Assembly: GCA_050949865.1 (NCBI GenBank) | Contig: JBMNGN010000005.1 | Coordinates: forward strand, 124,001 to 188,000 | DNA from: JBMNGN01 sp050949865 | Lineage (GTDB): Bacteria; Bacillota; Syntrophomonadia; Syntrophomonadales; Syntrophomonadaceae | Reading direction: 5' to 3' | Length of the DNA stretch: 64,000 nucleotides | Shown here: positions 42,701 to 51,555 of the stretch, in pieces | Position numbering within the stretch: the stretch's first letter is position 1 | Layout of the letters: each line of letters starts with the position of its first letter | The notes under the pieces: generated by a model | Told to the model about the DNA's origin: nothing | The model's input: only the letters and a program-made list of their open reading frames with translations | The model's database searches: none | Position numbers and translations under genes: made by a program

Positions 42701-43483
42701 TTATTTATTCAATTCTTCAAAAATATAATCGTTTAAAACCTTTATATAGGTGCCTTTCATTCCTAATGATCGGGATTCAATCACCCGGGCGCTTTCAAAT
42801 TTTCTCAAAGCGCTGACTATTACCGAACGGGTGATTCCATAATTATCAGCGATTCTGCTGGCTACCAAAAACCCTTCTTTCCCATTCAACTCGGCCATAA
42901 TTCTTTCAATGGCCTCCCTTTCAGAATACGACAGAGTAGCTACCGCAATTTCAACTGCGGCCTTTTTGCGGGCTTCGCGTTCTATTCTGTCTGATCTCAT
43001 TCTCATTATTTCATTAGCCACAACAATAGCTCCATATTCAGCCAACACGATATCCTCTTCAGTAAATCTTTCCTTGTCCCTTACCAGAACTAAGGTGCCA
43101 ATACGTCTGGCTCCTCCAAATACCGGAGTTATTGACCAGATTCTTTTGGAACAGTCGCAATTAACATTATCAGGGTTAAAAATACATCTCCTGCCATCAT
43201 CCAGAACAATATTGCTTTTTGTCTCATCCATGTATAACAGCTCCTGGTTGAAACCTTCCGGAAACCGTTCTGCGTGGCTTAATAATGATTCAAGTTCAGT
43301 ACACTGGGCGTTTTCGTGGAACGAATAGCCGCTTATTTGACCTCTTCTGCCAATGATGAAAACAGTGCAGTTCATGGTTTTCGCAATTACATCAGCAATA
43401 CCATGAAAATCAACTGGATTACCGCGGATTTTTTGAAGTATCTTATTTATAGACCTTGACCTTTGCAACAAAGATTCCTGCAC
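42701..43483 (-). CDS. codY: Global transcriptional regulator CodY
   Basis: 260 residues. The N-terminal GAF-like sensor (branched-chain amino acid site) covers about 1-155, and the winged helix-turn-helix near the C-terminus reads VASRIADNYGITRSVIVSALRKFE, then SRSLGMKGTYIKVLN, as in CodY. GTG start with GGAGGG seven bases upstream. It is the last gene of the dprA-topA-trmFO-xerC-hslV-hslU-codY series. It should repress nitrogen and branched-chain metabolism genes when GTP and Ile/Val are high. Confidence 0.96.
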   Translation of the reverse strand: MQESLLQRSRSINKILQKIRGNPVDFHGIADVIAKTMNCTVFIIGRRGQISGYSFHENAQCTELESLLSHAERFPEGFNQELLYMDETKSNIVLDDGRRCIFNPDNVNCDCSKRIWSITPVFGGARRIGTLVLVRDKERFTEEDIVLAEYGAIVVANEIMRMRSDRIEREARKKAAVEIAVATLSYSEREAIERIMAELNGKEGFLVASRIADNYGITRSVIVSALRKFESARVIESRSLGMKGTYIKVLNDYIFEELNK

Positions 43484-43495
43484 TGTTAAACCCTC

Positions 43496-44893
43496 CTATA
43501 ATATATATCTGCTTAAATCATCATCTTTAATTATTTTCTTAAGCCTGTTCTCTACATAATCTACGTCAATGGTTAAACTCTGGCCTTGCATATTGGGCGC
43601 TTCAAAAAGCAAATCCTCCAAAACCTTTTCCATTATTGTGTACAACCGCCTGGCTCCTATATTCTCGGTCCGGTTGTTTACATCATAGGCGATTTGGGCA
43701 ATATATTCTATAGCTTTTTCGTCAAATTCTATATTCAAGTTTTCAGTAGCCAACAAAGCTTTATATTGCCGGATCAGGGAGTTATGCGGTTCGGTCAAAA
43801 TCCTTTTCAAATCATCGACGGTCAGGTTTACCAGTTCAACCCGGATAGGAAACCTTCCCTGCAGCTCGGGTATAAGATCCGACGGTTTGGCTATATGAAA
43901 GGCACCGGCAGCAATGAATAATACATGGTCGGTTTTGACCGGCCCATATTTAGTTAATACTGTGGCTCCTTCAACTATAGGCAGTATATCCCTCTGCACT
44001 CCCCCACGGGAAACATCAGGTCCGTAAGTAGTATCCTTGCCTGCAATCTTATCTATTTCATCGAGAAATATTATACCATCCTCTTCAACCCGTTTAATAG
44101 CCTCTCTTTTTACCTCGTCCATATCAATTAGCCGCTGGGACTCCTCGAAGGTGAGAATTTTCCTGGCTTCTTCCACTTTCATCTTCCGTTTCTTTTTGTT
44201 CTTGGGCATCAAATTTCCGAACAAATCCTGGAGATTAATACCCATCTCCTCAATCCCAGTACCCGACAGGGATTCCAAGAATGCAGTATTCTTTTCCTCC
44301 ACTTCAATTTCAATTATTTCATCATCAATCTCATGACGAGATACTTTTTGCTTGAGGATTTCCCGTCTTTTCCTTCTTTCAGCGGCATTAACCTCCTCTT
44401 GTTCATCCGATATGGATGAATCATAATTCTGTCCCAGCAGTAGCTCAAAAGGATTGCGGGGTTTAGATTTTTTGTAGCTTGCCGGCATAAAGTAATCAAC
44501 GATTTTTTCTTCGGCCAAATCCCGGCCCTTATCCTGGACCTCTTCCAGTTTTTCTTGTCTTACCATATTCACCGATAGCTCAACCAGGTCCCTGACCATA
44601 GAATCTACATCCCGCCCTACATATCCTACTTCTGTGAATTTGGTAGCCTCAACTTTAATAAATGGTGCTCTAACCAGTTTGGCCAGTCTCCTGGCTATCT
44701 CGGTTTTTCCCACCCCGGTAGGCCCAATCATTATTATATTCTTGGGATATATTTCTTCCCGTAATTCAGGTGATAGTTTTTGACGCCGGTAACGGTTCCT
44801 AAGGGCAATGGCAACTGCCTTCTTGGCTTCTTTCTGGCCAACAATGTATTTATCTAATTCCTGAACAATCTCCAACGGAGTCAAGCTCTGCAA
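43496..44893 (-). CDS. hslU: ATP-dependent protease ATPase subunit HslU
   Basis: 465 residues, AAA+ unfoldase. Walker A GPTGVGKTE at about 53-61, Walker B IIFLDEIDKIAG, the long I-domain between them, and the C-terminal sensor region (NIGARRLYTIMEKVLEDLLFEAP). It works with HslV. TTG start with AGGAGG seven bases upstream. Follows hslV by 21 bases. Confidence 0.96.
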   Translation of the reverse strand: MQSLTPLEIVQELDKYIVGQKEAKKAVAIALRNRYRRQKLSPELREEIYPKNIIMIGPTGVGKTEIARRLAKLVRAPFIKVEATKFTEVGYVGRDVDSMVRDLVELSVNMVRQEKLEEVQDKGRDLAEEKIVDYFMPASYKKSKPRNPFELLLGQNYDSSISDEQEEVNAAERRKRREILKQKVSRHEIDDEIIEIEVEEKNTAFLESLSGTGIEEMGINLQDLFGNLMPKNKKKRKMKVEEARKILTFEESQRLIDMDEVKREAIKRVEEDGIIFLDEIDKIAGKDTTYGPDVSRGGVQRDILPIVEGATVLTKYGPVKTDHVLFIAAGAFHIAKPSDLIPELQGRFPIRVELVNLTVDDLKRILTEPHNSLIRQYKALLATENLNIEFDEKAIEYIAQIAYDVNNRTENIGARRLYTIMEKVLEDLLFEAPNMQGQSLTIDVDYVENRLKKIIKDDDLSRYIL

Positions 44894-44914
44894 AAAGATC
44901 CCTCCTAGTTTTTG

Positions 44915-45448
44915 TTATTCCAGCACCTCTACCGATATGTTCTGGTTGGTATATATACATATCTCCGAGCTAATGCATAATGATTGGTATGCTATCTCTT
45001 TGGCTTTCATATCAGTAAATTTGCTTAATGCTCTGGCTGCTGCCAGGGCATAGCTTCCCCCAGAGCCAATAGACGCAATACCGTCATCCGGCTCTATCAA
45101 ATCGCCATTTCCCGATATTATGAAAATTTTTTCTTTATCTGCTACGATCAGGAGGGCTTCAAGTCTTCTGAGCACCCGATCTGAACGCCATTCCCGGGCT
45201 AACTCTACCGCAGCTTTAGTTAGATTACCTCCAACCTGCTGTAATTTCTCCTCAAACTTGCTAAATAGGGTAAACGCGTCGGCAACCGCCCCGGCGAAGC
45301 CGGCAATTACTTTGCCATCATACAGCCGTCTGATTTTGTTGGCCTTGTGCTTCATTATCGTGTTCTGGGCAAAGGTTACCTGCCCATCTCCGGCGATGGC
45401 TACTTGGCTGCCTTTTTTTACGGCTACAATTGTAGTCCCTTGAAACAC
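44915..45448 (-). CDS. hslV: ATP-dependent protease subunit HslV
   Basis: 177 residues, proteasome-beta-like peptidase. The N-terminus is MFQGTTIVAVKKG, so an active-site Thr would be exposed after removal of about four residues, comparable to the short leader of Bacillus ClpQ. Other signatures are GDGQVTFAQNTIMKH, GFAGAVADAFTLF and DDGIASIGSGG. The GTG start follows GGAGGTG, which also contains the xerC stop codon. Confidence 0.95.
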   Translation of the reverse strand: MFQGTTIVAVKKGSQVAIAGDGQVTFAQNTIMKHKANKIRRLYDGKVIAGFAGAVADAFTLFSKFEEKLQQVGGNLTKAAVELAREWRSDRVLRRLEALLIVADKEKIFIISGNGDLIEPDDGIASIGSGGSYALAAARALSKFTDMKAKEIAYQSLCISSEICIYTNQNISVEVLE

Positions 45449-45453
45449 TTATA

Positions 45454-46359
45454 TCACCTCCGTGGGTGGTTTTCACTGTGTACGGTTTTCAGCCTTTCCC
45501 TGGTCAGGTGGGTATAAATCTGGGTCGTAGACAGCTTAACATGTCCTAAAAGCTCCTGAACCGATCTTAAATCCGCCCCATTTTCCAGCATATGGGTAGC
45601 AAATGAATGCCGTATGGTATGGGGACTGATTTTATGCTCCAGGGCCAGATTATTAACGTATTTATTAAGTATATTTCTAACACTGCGTTCTGATAACCTG
45701 GTTCCGTATTTATTTAAAAACAATGCCTCAACCTTGCTATCCTTAACCAGTTGGTTGCGGCAGTGTTCAATATATTTGATAATCGCCTTATCAGCGTGGG
45801 TTCCAAACGGCACCAGTCTTTCTTTATTCCCTTTGCCTCTAACCCTAATAAACCCTTCATTGAAGTCTAAATCATTCAAATTTAAAGATACCAGTTCCCC
45901 AACCCGGATACCGGTTGCATATAAGGTTTCTAATATGGCTTTATCCCTGCGCCACAAATAATTGGATTCGTTGGGAGCATCCAGGAGCAGCTGTATTTCT
46001 ACCGGGTACAGGAAATTCGGCAGACGCTTAACCTGCCGGGGAGTAGAAACAGCGGCTATTGGATTGCCTTCTAGGATGCTTTCCCGGCACAGGTACTTAA
46101 TAAAGGACCTTAAAGCTGCCATTTTTCTGGCAATAGTAGCCCGGCTCAAACCCTGCTGCTGCATGTTAGTCAGGAATGCCCGGGCGGTTTTGTGGTTTAG
46201 TTCTTCTGGTGATACTTCCTCAATAGAAATCGAATAGTACTGTGATATGAAGGCGAAAAACTGGTAGAGATCAGTCCTGTAGCCAACCAGAGTCAGGTTA
46301 GCTGCAGTCTTCTCAACTTTCATATGATTGAGAAAACCATCAATATGTTGAAACAACAT
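45454..46359 (-). CDS. xerC: Tyrosine recombinase XerC (CodV)
   Basis: 301 residues. SAM-like N-terminal DNA-binding domain; catalytic set R152 (ATGIRVGEL), K176 (RGKGNKER), H247 and R250 (HTIRHSFATH), H273 (LLGHVKL) and Tyr282 (STTQIYTHL). It resolves chromosome dimers at dif with a partner recombinase. The position between trmFO and hslV is the same as codV in Bacillus. The start at 46359 follows GAGG by six bases. Confidence 0.94.
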   Translation of the reverse strand: MLFQHIDGFLNHMKVEKTAANLTLVGYRTDLYQFFAFISQYYSISIEEVSPEELNHKTARAFLTNMQQQGLSRATIARKMAALRSFIKYLCRESILEGNPIAAVSTPRQVKRLPNFLYPVEIQLLLDAPNESNYLWRRDKAILETLYATGIRVGELVSLNLNDLDFNEGFIRVRGKGNKERLVPFGTHADKAIIKYIEHCRNQLVKDSKVEALFLNKYGTRLSERSVRNILNKYVNNLALEHKISPHTIRHSFATHMLENGADLRSVQELLGHVKLSTTQIYTHLTRERLKTVHSENHPRR

Positions 46360-46408
46360 GCTATGCCTCAACTTTCTTAATATAATTAAAAATTAACATA
46401 GGAGTTTT

Positions 46409-47728
46409 TCAATTACAACTTGATACCAGGTTTTTAAATCTTGTTATTTCATGCATTGCCCTTTCAACATAGGCTTGATAGCGGCGCCTCTTGTCCCTGA
46501 TCCTGGTTTCCATCGGAGGTAATATACCGAAATTAGCATTAATTGGCTGGAAGTTATTGCTGGCAGCAGAGGTTATAAACCCGATTAAGGCTCCGATCAT
46601 AGTATACTGGCTCGGGACTAAGGGCTTTCGGTTTTGAATACACCTGACAGCATTTATGCCGGCTATAATTCCAGTTGCAGCTGATTCCATATAACCTTCC
46701 ACCCCTGTAATTTGACCAGCGAAAAACCATCGAGGCAGGTTTTTAAACTGTAAAGTAGGCAGCAGTATTTTAGGGGAATTTAGATAAGTATTTCGGTGCA
46801 TTACCCCGTATCTAACAAACTCAGCTTTTTCTAATCCCGGTATCATCCGAATAATTTTATCCTGTTCCCCCCATAAAAGACGGGTTTGGAATCCTACCAA
46901 GCCGAAGATATTCCCCCCTTGATCTTCCTGCCTGAGCTGAACCACAGCATACGGTCTCTCCCCCGACCCGGGTTCAGACAAGCCAACTGGGCGCATGGGC
47001 CCAAATCTCAGGGCATCTCTTCCTTTTCTGGCCATAACCTCTATGGGGATACAGGCCTGGAAAAACAAGCCTTTATCTACGCTATGCCCTTCTTTAATAT
47101 CCGCATTCACCAGGCAATCCACAAAATTATCATATTGCTCCTTATTCAACGGGCAATTATAATAATCGGAAGTCCCTTTATTGTATCGCGAAGCTTTAAA
47201 AACTTTGGTCATATCAATACTATCCCGGGTAACTGAAGGAGCTACTGCATCATAAAAATACAGGTTGTCTTCCCCTGTCTCCTCCTGCAGGGTTTGTGCT
47301 AACCCAGGTGAGGTCAGGGGTCCGGAAGCAATTATGCAATATTCATCCCTGGGCAGGTTTACGACTTCTTCCCGTATTACTTCGATTCTGGGGTTCTCCA
47401 GGACGAGCTTGGTAACCAGGGAAGAAAACTTACCAGGGTCAACTGCCAACGCACTGCCTGCCGGAACCCTGGTGGATTCCGCGCAAGCCAGCAATAATGA
47501 ATCAAGCTCGCGCATCTCCCTTTTTAATAATCCCTGGGCAGTAGCTTCTGATTCCGATTTTAGAGAATTGCTGCATACCAGTTCGGCCAGGTTCGAGCTT
47601 TTATGAACCGCAGTCTGGCGCTTGGGCCGCATTTCCCAAAGTTTTACATGGATCCCCTGGTTAGCAATTCTCACCGCTGCTTCGCATCCAGCCAATCCCC
47701 CGCCGATCACGTTGATTACCTGCTGCAT
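46409..47728 (-). CDS. trmFO: tRNA (uracil-54-C5)-methyltransferase TrmFO, folate/FAD dependent
   Basis: 439 residues. The FAD-binding VINVIGGGLAGCEAAVRIA begins the protein, followed by the family motifs KLWEMRPKRQTAVHKSSN and AELVCSNSLKSE. It makes ribothymidine 54 in tRNA using methylenetetrahydrofolate. It starts one base before the end of topA (TAATG), which indicates coupling. Confidence 0.96.
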   Translation of the reverse strand: MQQVINVIGGGLAGCEAAVRIANQGIHVKLWEMRPKRQTAVHKSSNLAELVCSNSLKSESEATAQGLLKREMRELDSLLLACAESTRVPAGSALAVDPGKFSSLVTKLVLENPRIEVIREEVVNLPRDEYCIIASGPLTSPGLAQTLQEETGEDNLYFYDAVAPSVTRDSIDMTKVFKASRYNKGTSDYYNCPLNKEQYDNFVDCLVNADIKEGHSVDKGLFFQACIPIEVMARKGRDALRFGPMRPVGLSEPGSGERPYAVVQLRQEDQGGNIFGLVGFQTRLLWGEQDKIIRMIPGLEKAEFVRYGVMHRNTYLNSPKILLPTLQFKNLPRWFFAGQITGVEGYMESAATGIIAGINAVRCIQNRKPLVPSQYTMIGALIGFITSAASNNFQPINANFGILPPMETRIRDKRRRYQAYVERAMHEITRFKNLVSSCN

Positions 47729-49803
47729 TATTCCTCCATTTCCTTGGTGTATTTACACCGGGTATTTTTACAAATAATACTAATCTGATTATTCTTTAGG
47801 GGTTTTTCTACCATTGCATCACCACATTCCGGACACTTTTCTCCGGTGGGTTTATTCCAGGAGCTGAAATTGCATTCGGGGTAACGGCTACAGCCAAAAA
47901 ACTTCCGGCCTTTTTTGCTTCTAAGGGCTAGGATCACCCCTCCGCACTGGGGGCAATTTACCCCGGCTTCTTCATTCATCGACTCAGTATAACGGCAATC
48001 AGGAAAACCTGAACAAGCCGTAAACTTGCCATACCGTCCGTATTTTATCAGCATTGGTTGGCCGCACCTAGGACAATCCTTCCCTGCTTTCTCTTCTTTA
48101 ATCTCAATTTTTTTAATCAACTGATTGGCCCGATTTAAATCTTGCTCAAATGGCTGGTAAAAATCCTGTATAACTGTCTTCCAGTCCAGTTTGCCTTCTT
48201 CTATGGAATCCAGCTCTTCTTCCATTTTGGCTGTAAACTCCACATCGACTATGTTAGAAAAATTTTCCTTCAATAATTCAACTACTATGAATCCAAGCTC
48301 AGTTGGGACAAACTGCTTATTCTGCCTTTCCACATAGTTTCTTTTCAGGATTGTATCTATGATAGGGGCATAAGTACTGGGCCTTCCGATATTTTTTTCC
48401 TCCAAGAGCTTAACCAGACTGGCCTCGGTAAATCGTGGAGGAGGTTGGGTAAAATGCTGTTCGGGGGTGATTTCAATTACCTGGAGCTTCTGACCTATTT
48501 TCAAATCTGGGATTGGATTCTTTACTTCCTCTTCCATATCGTTATAAACCTTTTTATAGCCGGAAAATTTCAACTGGGAGGAATTGGCTCTAAAGGTATA
48601 GTCTCCGGCATTAATATCCACCTGTATAGTATCATATACTGCCGGGGTCATTTGGCTGGCAATAAATCTTTCCCAGATCAATTTATACAACCGGTATTGA
48701 TCACGGCTAAGATAGGATTTAATGCTTTCGGGTGTACGATAAGCCGAAGTTGGCCTAATAGCCTCATGGGCATCCTGGGAATTCTTTTTAGTTTTATACT
48801 CATTGGCTGCAGCAGGTGCATAAGCATCTCCATACTGGCTCCTAATAAACTCCAAAGCCTCGGCTTGAGCCACCTGGGATACCCGGGTAGAATCGGTTCT
48901 CAAATAGGTTATTAAACCGACTGTCCCTTCTTCACCTATTTCTAAACCCTCATAAAGCTCCTGAGCAACTTTCATGGTTCTTTTAGAATAGAAATTCAAC
49001 CTCTTGGAAGCTTCTTGCTGAAGAGAACTGGTAATAAACGGAGCACTGGGTTTCTTGCGCTTCTCTTTTATTTCTTGGCTGACTACCTGAAATACCGAGT
49101 CCCGTAACTCGCCCACAACCCGATCTTTTTCTTTTTCATTACTGATTACAATTTTTTCATTTTTGAAATTCAATAACCTGGCCTTAAAGGTTTGGTTTGT
49201 ATTATTGGCTAGAACAGACTCGATGGTCCAATACTCTTCGGAAATAAAGTTACGTATTTCCTCTTCTCTTTCACAGATCAATCTTATCGCCACTGACTGA
49301 ACCCGGCCGGCACTAAGACCCTTGCGTACTTTTGCCCATAAAAGTGGGCTTAAGTTATATCCAACTAAACGATCTAAAACCCGCCGGGCCTGCTGGGCAT
49401 TTACTTTGTCCATATTTACTGGCCGCGAGTTTTTTATCGCATTTTTAACCGCTTCTTTGGTGATTTCATGAAATTCTATTCTACATTTGCTGCCTGGTGT
49501 AATTTTAATGGCATTTTGCAGATGCCATGCAATAGCTTCACCTTCACGATCCGGGTCTGTAGCCAGAAGTATGCGTTTGGCTTTTTGGGATTCCTCTTTA
49601 ATATCCTTTAATATTTCCCCTTTTCCCCTGATAGTTATATACTCTGGCTGATAGTTGTTATTTATATCTATCCCTAGCTTGCTTTTCGGCAAATCCTTTA
49701 CGTGACCGATTGACGCTTTGACCTTATATCCCTTGCCTAAAAACTTGCTTAAGGTTTTAGCCTTCGCTGCCGATTCTACAATTAGTAGCACATTGTCTGC
49801 CAA
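47728..49803 (-). CDS. topA: DNA topoisomerase I
   Basis: 691 residues, type IA topoisomerase. TOPRIM domain (VLLIVESAAKAKTLSKFLG, ATDPDREGEAIAWH), active-site Tyr300 in GLITYLRTDSTRVS, and three C-terminal four-Cys zinc modules (CPRC...CSGFPDC, CPQC...CSRYPEC, CPEC...CKNTRC). It relaxes negative supercoils. It lies between dprA and trmFO in the common Firmicute order. Confidence 0.97.
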   Translation of the reverse strand: MADNVLLIVESAAKAKTLSKFLGKGYKVKASIGHVKDLPKSKLGIDINNNYQPEYITIRGKGEILKDIKEESQKAKRILLATDPDREGEAIAWHLQNAIKITPGSKCRIEFHEITKEAVKNAIKNSRPVNMDKVNAQQARRVLDRLVGYNLSPLLWAKVRKGLSAGRVQSVAIRLICEREEEIRNFISEEYWTIESVLANNTNQTFKARLLNFKNEKIVISNEKEKDRVVGELRDSVFQVVSQEIKEKRKKPSAPFITSSLQQEASKRLNFYSKRTMKVAQELYEGLEIGEEGTVGLITYLRTDSTRVSQVAQAEALEFIRSQYGDAYAPAAANEYKTKKNSQDAHEAIRPTSAYRTPESIKSYLSRDQYRLYKLIWERFIASQMTPAVYDTIQVDINAGDYTFRANSSQLKFSGYKKVYNDMEEEVKNPIPDLKIGQKLQVIEITPEQHFTQPPPRFTEASLVKLLEEKNIGRPSTYAPIIDTILKRNYVERQNKQFVPTELGFIVVELLKENFSNIVDVEFTAKMEEELDSIEEGKLDWKTVIQDFYQPFEQDLNRANQLIKKIEIKEEKAGKDCPRCGQPMLIKYGRYGKFTACSGFPDCRYTESMNEEAGVNCPQCGGVILALRSKKGRKFFGCSRYPECNFSSWNKPTGEKCPECGDAMVEKPLKNNQISIICKNTRCKYTKEMEE

Positions 49804-49831
49804 TTAAATCACTCCTTCGGACTTTGAATGA

Positions 49832-50917
49832 TTACACCTTTACATAGTAATTACCTGGAAGAGATTTTACTATGCCTTCAAACTCTAGTTGTAAAAGAGC
49901 CGTGCTTAATACCCCCGTATCCAGTTGCGTGTCTTTTAATAACTGGTCAAAATGGCAGGGTGAATACCCAATACAGTTTATTATTAAAGCTTCAAGATCA
50001 TTCAGCACAGGTAAATTACAAACCTCCTGGCTTGGTTTCTCAAAAATTAGACTGTATTCCTCCATGATGTCTTCGGAACAGGTGATTAATTTGGCACCCT
50101 GTTTAATAAGGCTGTGGGGCCCTTCGCTGTTTCTGCTGTTAATTGGTCCCGGTACCGCAAAAACGTCTTTACCCTGCTCCAGGGCATAATCAACAGTTAT
50201 TAAAGCCCCGCTCCTGATTTTCGCTTCAACCAAGACAACTCCCCTGCATAGACCGGCTATGATTCTGTTCCTCATAGGAAAATTACCGGCTTCAGGCGGG
50301 GTTCCCAGGGAATATTCGGTAAGAACCGCCCCGTTGTTTTCCATACTGTTCATCAACACCTTATTTTCCCGGGGGTATACGATATCCAATCCGCTGCCTA
50401 AAACGGCCACCGTTTTCCCCTGCCCCTCAATTGCCCCTAAATGGGCCTCAGTGTCGATCCCCCTCGCCATACCGCTAACAACCACTATACCATGGCCAAC
50501 CAATTCCCGGGCTATTTTCCGGGCTACGTTTTTACCATAAACAGTTGCAGCTCTAGAACCCACTATGGCTATACACAATTGCCGGGTTACATCAATGGTG
50601 CCTTTGCTATAAAGAATAAAAGGAGGATCCGTAATGTTTAATAAACTGGCAGGATATCCTTCATCTTCAACGGTTGTAATTCTTATATCTCTGGTTTGAA
50701 GCTTCCTAAGATAGTTAAGGGGATCAACTTGATTCCTCTTAACTAAAATTTCATCAACTATTTCCGGAGATAAAAAGGAATTGTCCAGCTTTGCCCGATC
50801 CGCCAATAAACATGCAGAAAATAGGTTAAATGTGCTTTTTATTTTCCATAAGCTCCGGTTTCCTATCCCTTTTATGGAATGCAAAACACATAATGCGCCT
50901 TTTTCTAAATCGTTCAT
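49832..50917 (-). CDS. dprA: DNA processing protein DprA
   Basis: 361 residues. Helix-hairpin-helix-like N-terminus, a Rossmann-type core with AIVGSRAATVYGK, VVVSGMARGIDTEAHLGA and FPMRNRIIAGLCRGVVLVEA, and a C-terminal winged-helix-like domain (SPCHFDQLLKDTQLDTGVL). It loads RecA on incoming single-stranded DNA in competent cells. No other competence genes are present here, and the gene is conserved in non-competent Clostridia too. ATG 50917 with GGAG nine bases upstream. Confidence 0.94.
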   Translation of the reverse strand: MNDLEKGALCVLHSIKGIGNRSLWKIKSTFNLFSACLLADRAKLDNSFLSPEIVDEILVKRNQVDPLNYLRKLQTRDIRITTVEDEGYPASLLNITDPPFILYSKGTIDVTRQLCIAIVGSRAATVYGKNVARKIARELVGHGIVVVSGMARGIDTEAHLGAIEGQGKTVAVLGSGLDIVYPRENKVLMNSMENNGAVLTEYSLGTPPEAGNFPMRNRIIAGLCRGVVLVEAKIRSGALITVDYALEQGKDVFAVPGPINSRNSEGPHSLIKQGAKLITCSEDIMEEYSLIFEKPSQEVCNLPVLNDLEALIINCIGYSPCHFDQLLKDTQLDTGVLSTALLQLEFEGIVKSLPGNYYVKV

Positions 50918-50959
50918 TATTATTTGCTCCAAAGATTAACACTATAAACAATTTCTATA

Positions 50960-50988
50960 TTGATAGCACATAATATTCAGTTATGCAA
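50960..50988 (-). promoter_or_regulatory. Candidate promoter of the dprA-codY series
   Basis: TTGCAT (50988-50983), a 17-base spacer and TATCAA (50965-50960), about 40 bases upstream of dprA. The -10 box is imperfect. Confidence 0.4.
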
Positions 50989-51126
50989 TAGCCATGAATA
51001 ATAATTCCTATTGTGGATTATTTTGTATATCCGCCTGTATTAAGCATAGGGACCATAATTTGCTTTCTTTAAAAAACAATACTTAGGAGAAAATAAAAGC
51101 AAATCATATAGGTTAGGGGGTATATA

Positions 51127-51291
51127 ATGTATTCTAAGATAATAAAAAACTCTTTAGTCCACCGAATAATGGGCAATGACCACCACTTTATGAAGAACTT
51201 GATAACCAAGCATTGGTGGGCTCTAATTATTGCTGTAATCATGGGAACTCTTATCTATCACAACAAGAAAACCAGGAATAAATTTGTTTAG
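51127..51291 (+). CDS. Small membrane protein (54 aa)
   Basis: The product starts MYSKIIKNSLVHRIM, has one membrane helix (HWWALIIAVIMGTLIYH) at about 30-46 and a basic tail KKTRNKF. AGGGGG lies six bases before the ATG. A second small gene follows after 24 bases, and a terminator closes the pair. It lies head-to-head with dprA. The family is not recognised. Confidence 0.6.
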   Translation: MYSKIIKNSLVHRIMGNDHHFMKNLITKHWWALIIAVIMGTLIYHNKKTRNKFV

Positions 51292-51315
51292 TAACGGAAC
51301 AGACTGGAGGTAAAA

Positions 51316-51489
51316 ATGCGGATCTATAGTTCAGAGCCGATTAGCGATTATTATAAAAAAATGATATTTCCTTTAAGCTTGGAAGACCTTCTGGATGAAA
51401 ATGTTTACGAAGACATGTGGTTACCTTTAGACGATAAATACACAGATATAAGAAACCTTATCGACCAAAACCGGATCGAAAAAGATTAA
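51316..51489 (+). CDS. Small acidic protein (57 aa)
   Basis: A soluble, acidic product beginning MRIYSSEPISDYYKKM and containing LSLEDLLDENVYEDMWLP. A near-perfect ribosome-binding site (GGAGG, five bases to the ATG) and a terminator 30 bases after the stop make a real gene likely. No family recognised. It is probably co-transcribed with the small membrane protein before it. Confidence 0.6.
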   Translation: MRIYSSEPISDYYKKMIFPLSLEDLLDENVYEDMWLPLDDKYTDIRNLIDQNRIEKD

Positions 51490-51517
51490 AACAACCGGTT
51501 AAACTTGTGCCGTTATT

Positions 51518-51547
51518 AGCTCTTTAAGATTAGACTCTTGAAGAGCT
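51518..51547. terminator. Terminator between converging small-gene pair and methyltransferase gene
   Basis: A 10-bp stem with one G-U pair (51518-51527 with 51538-51547) and T-rich flanks, eight bases from the stop of the methyltransferase gene on the opposite strand. It can serve both directions. Confidence 0.65.
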
Positions 51548-51555
51548 TTATCTAT

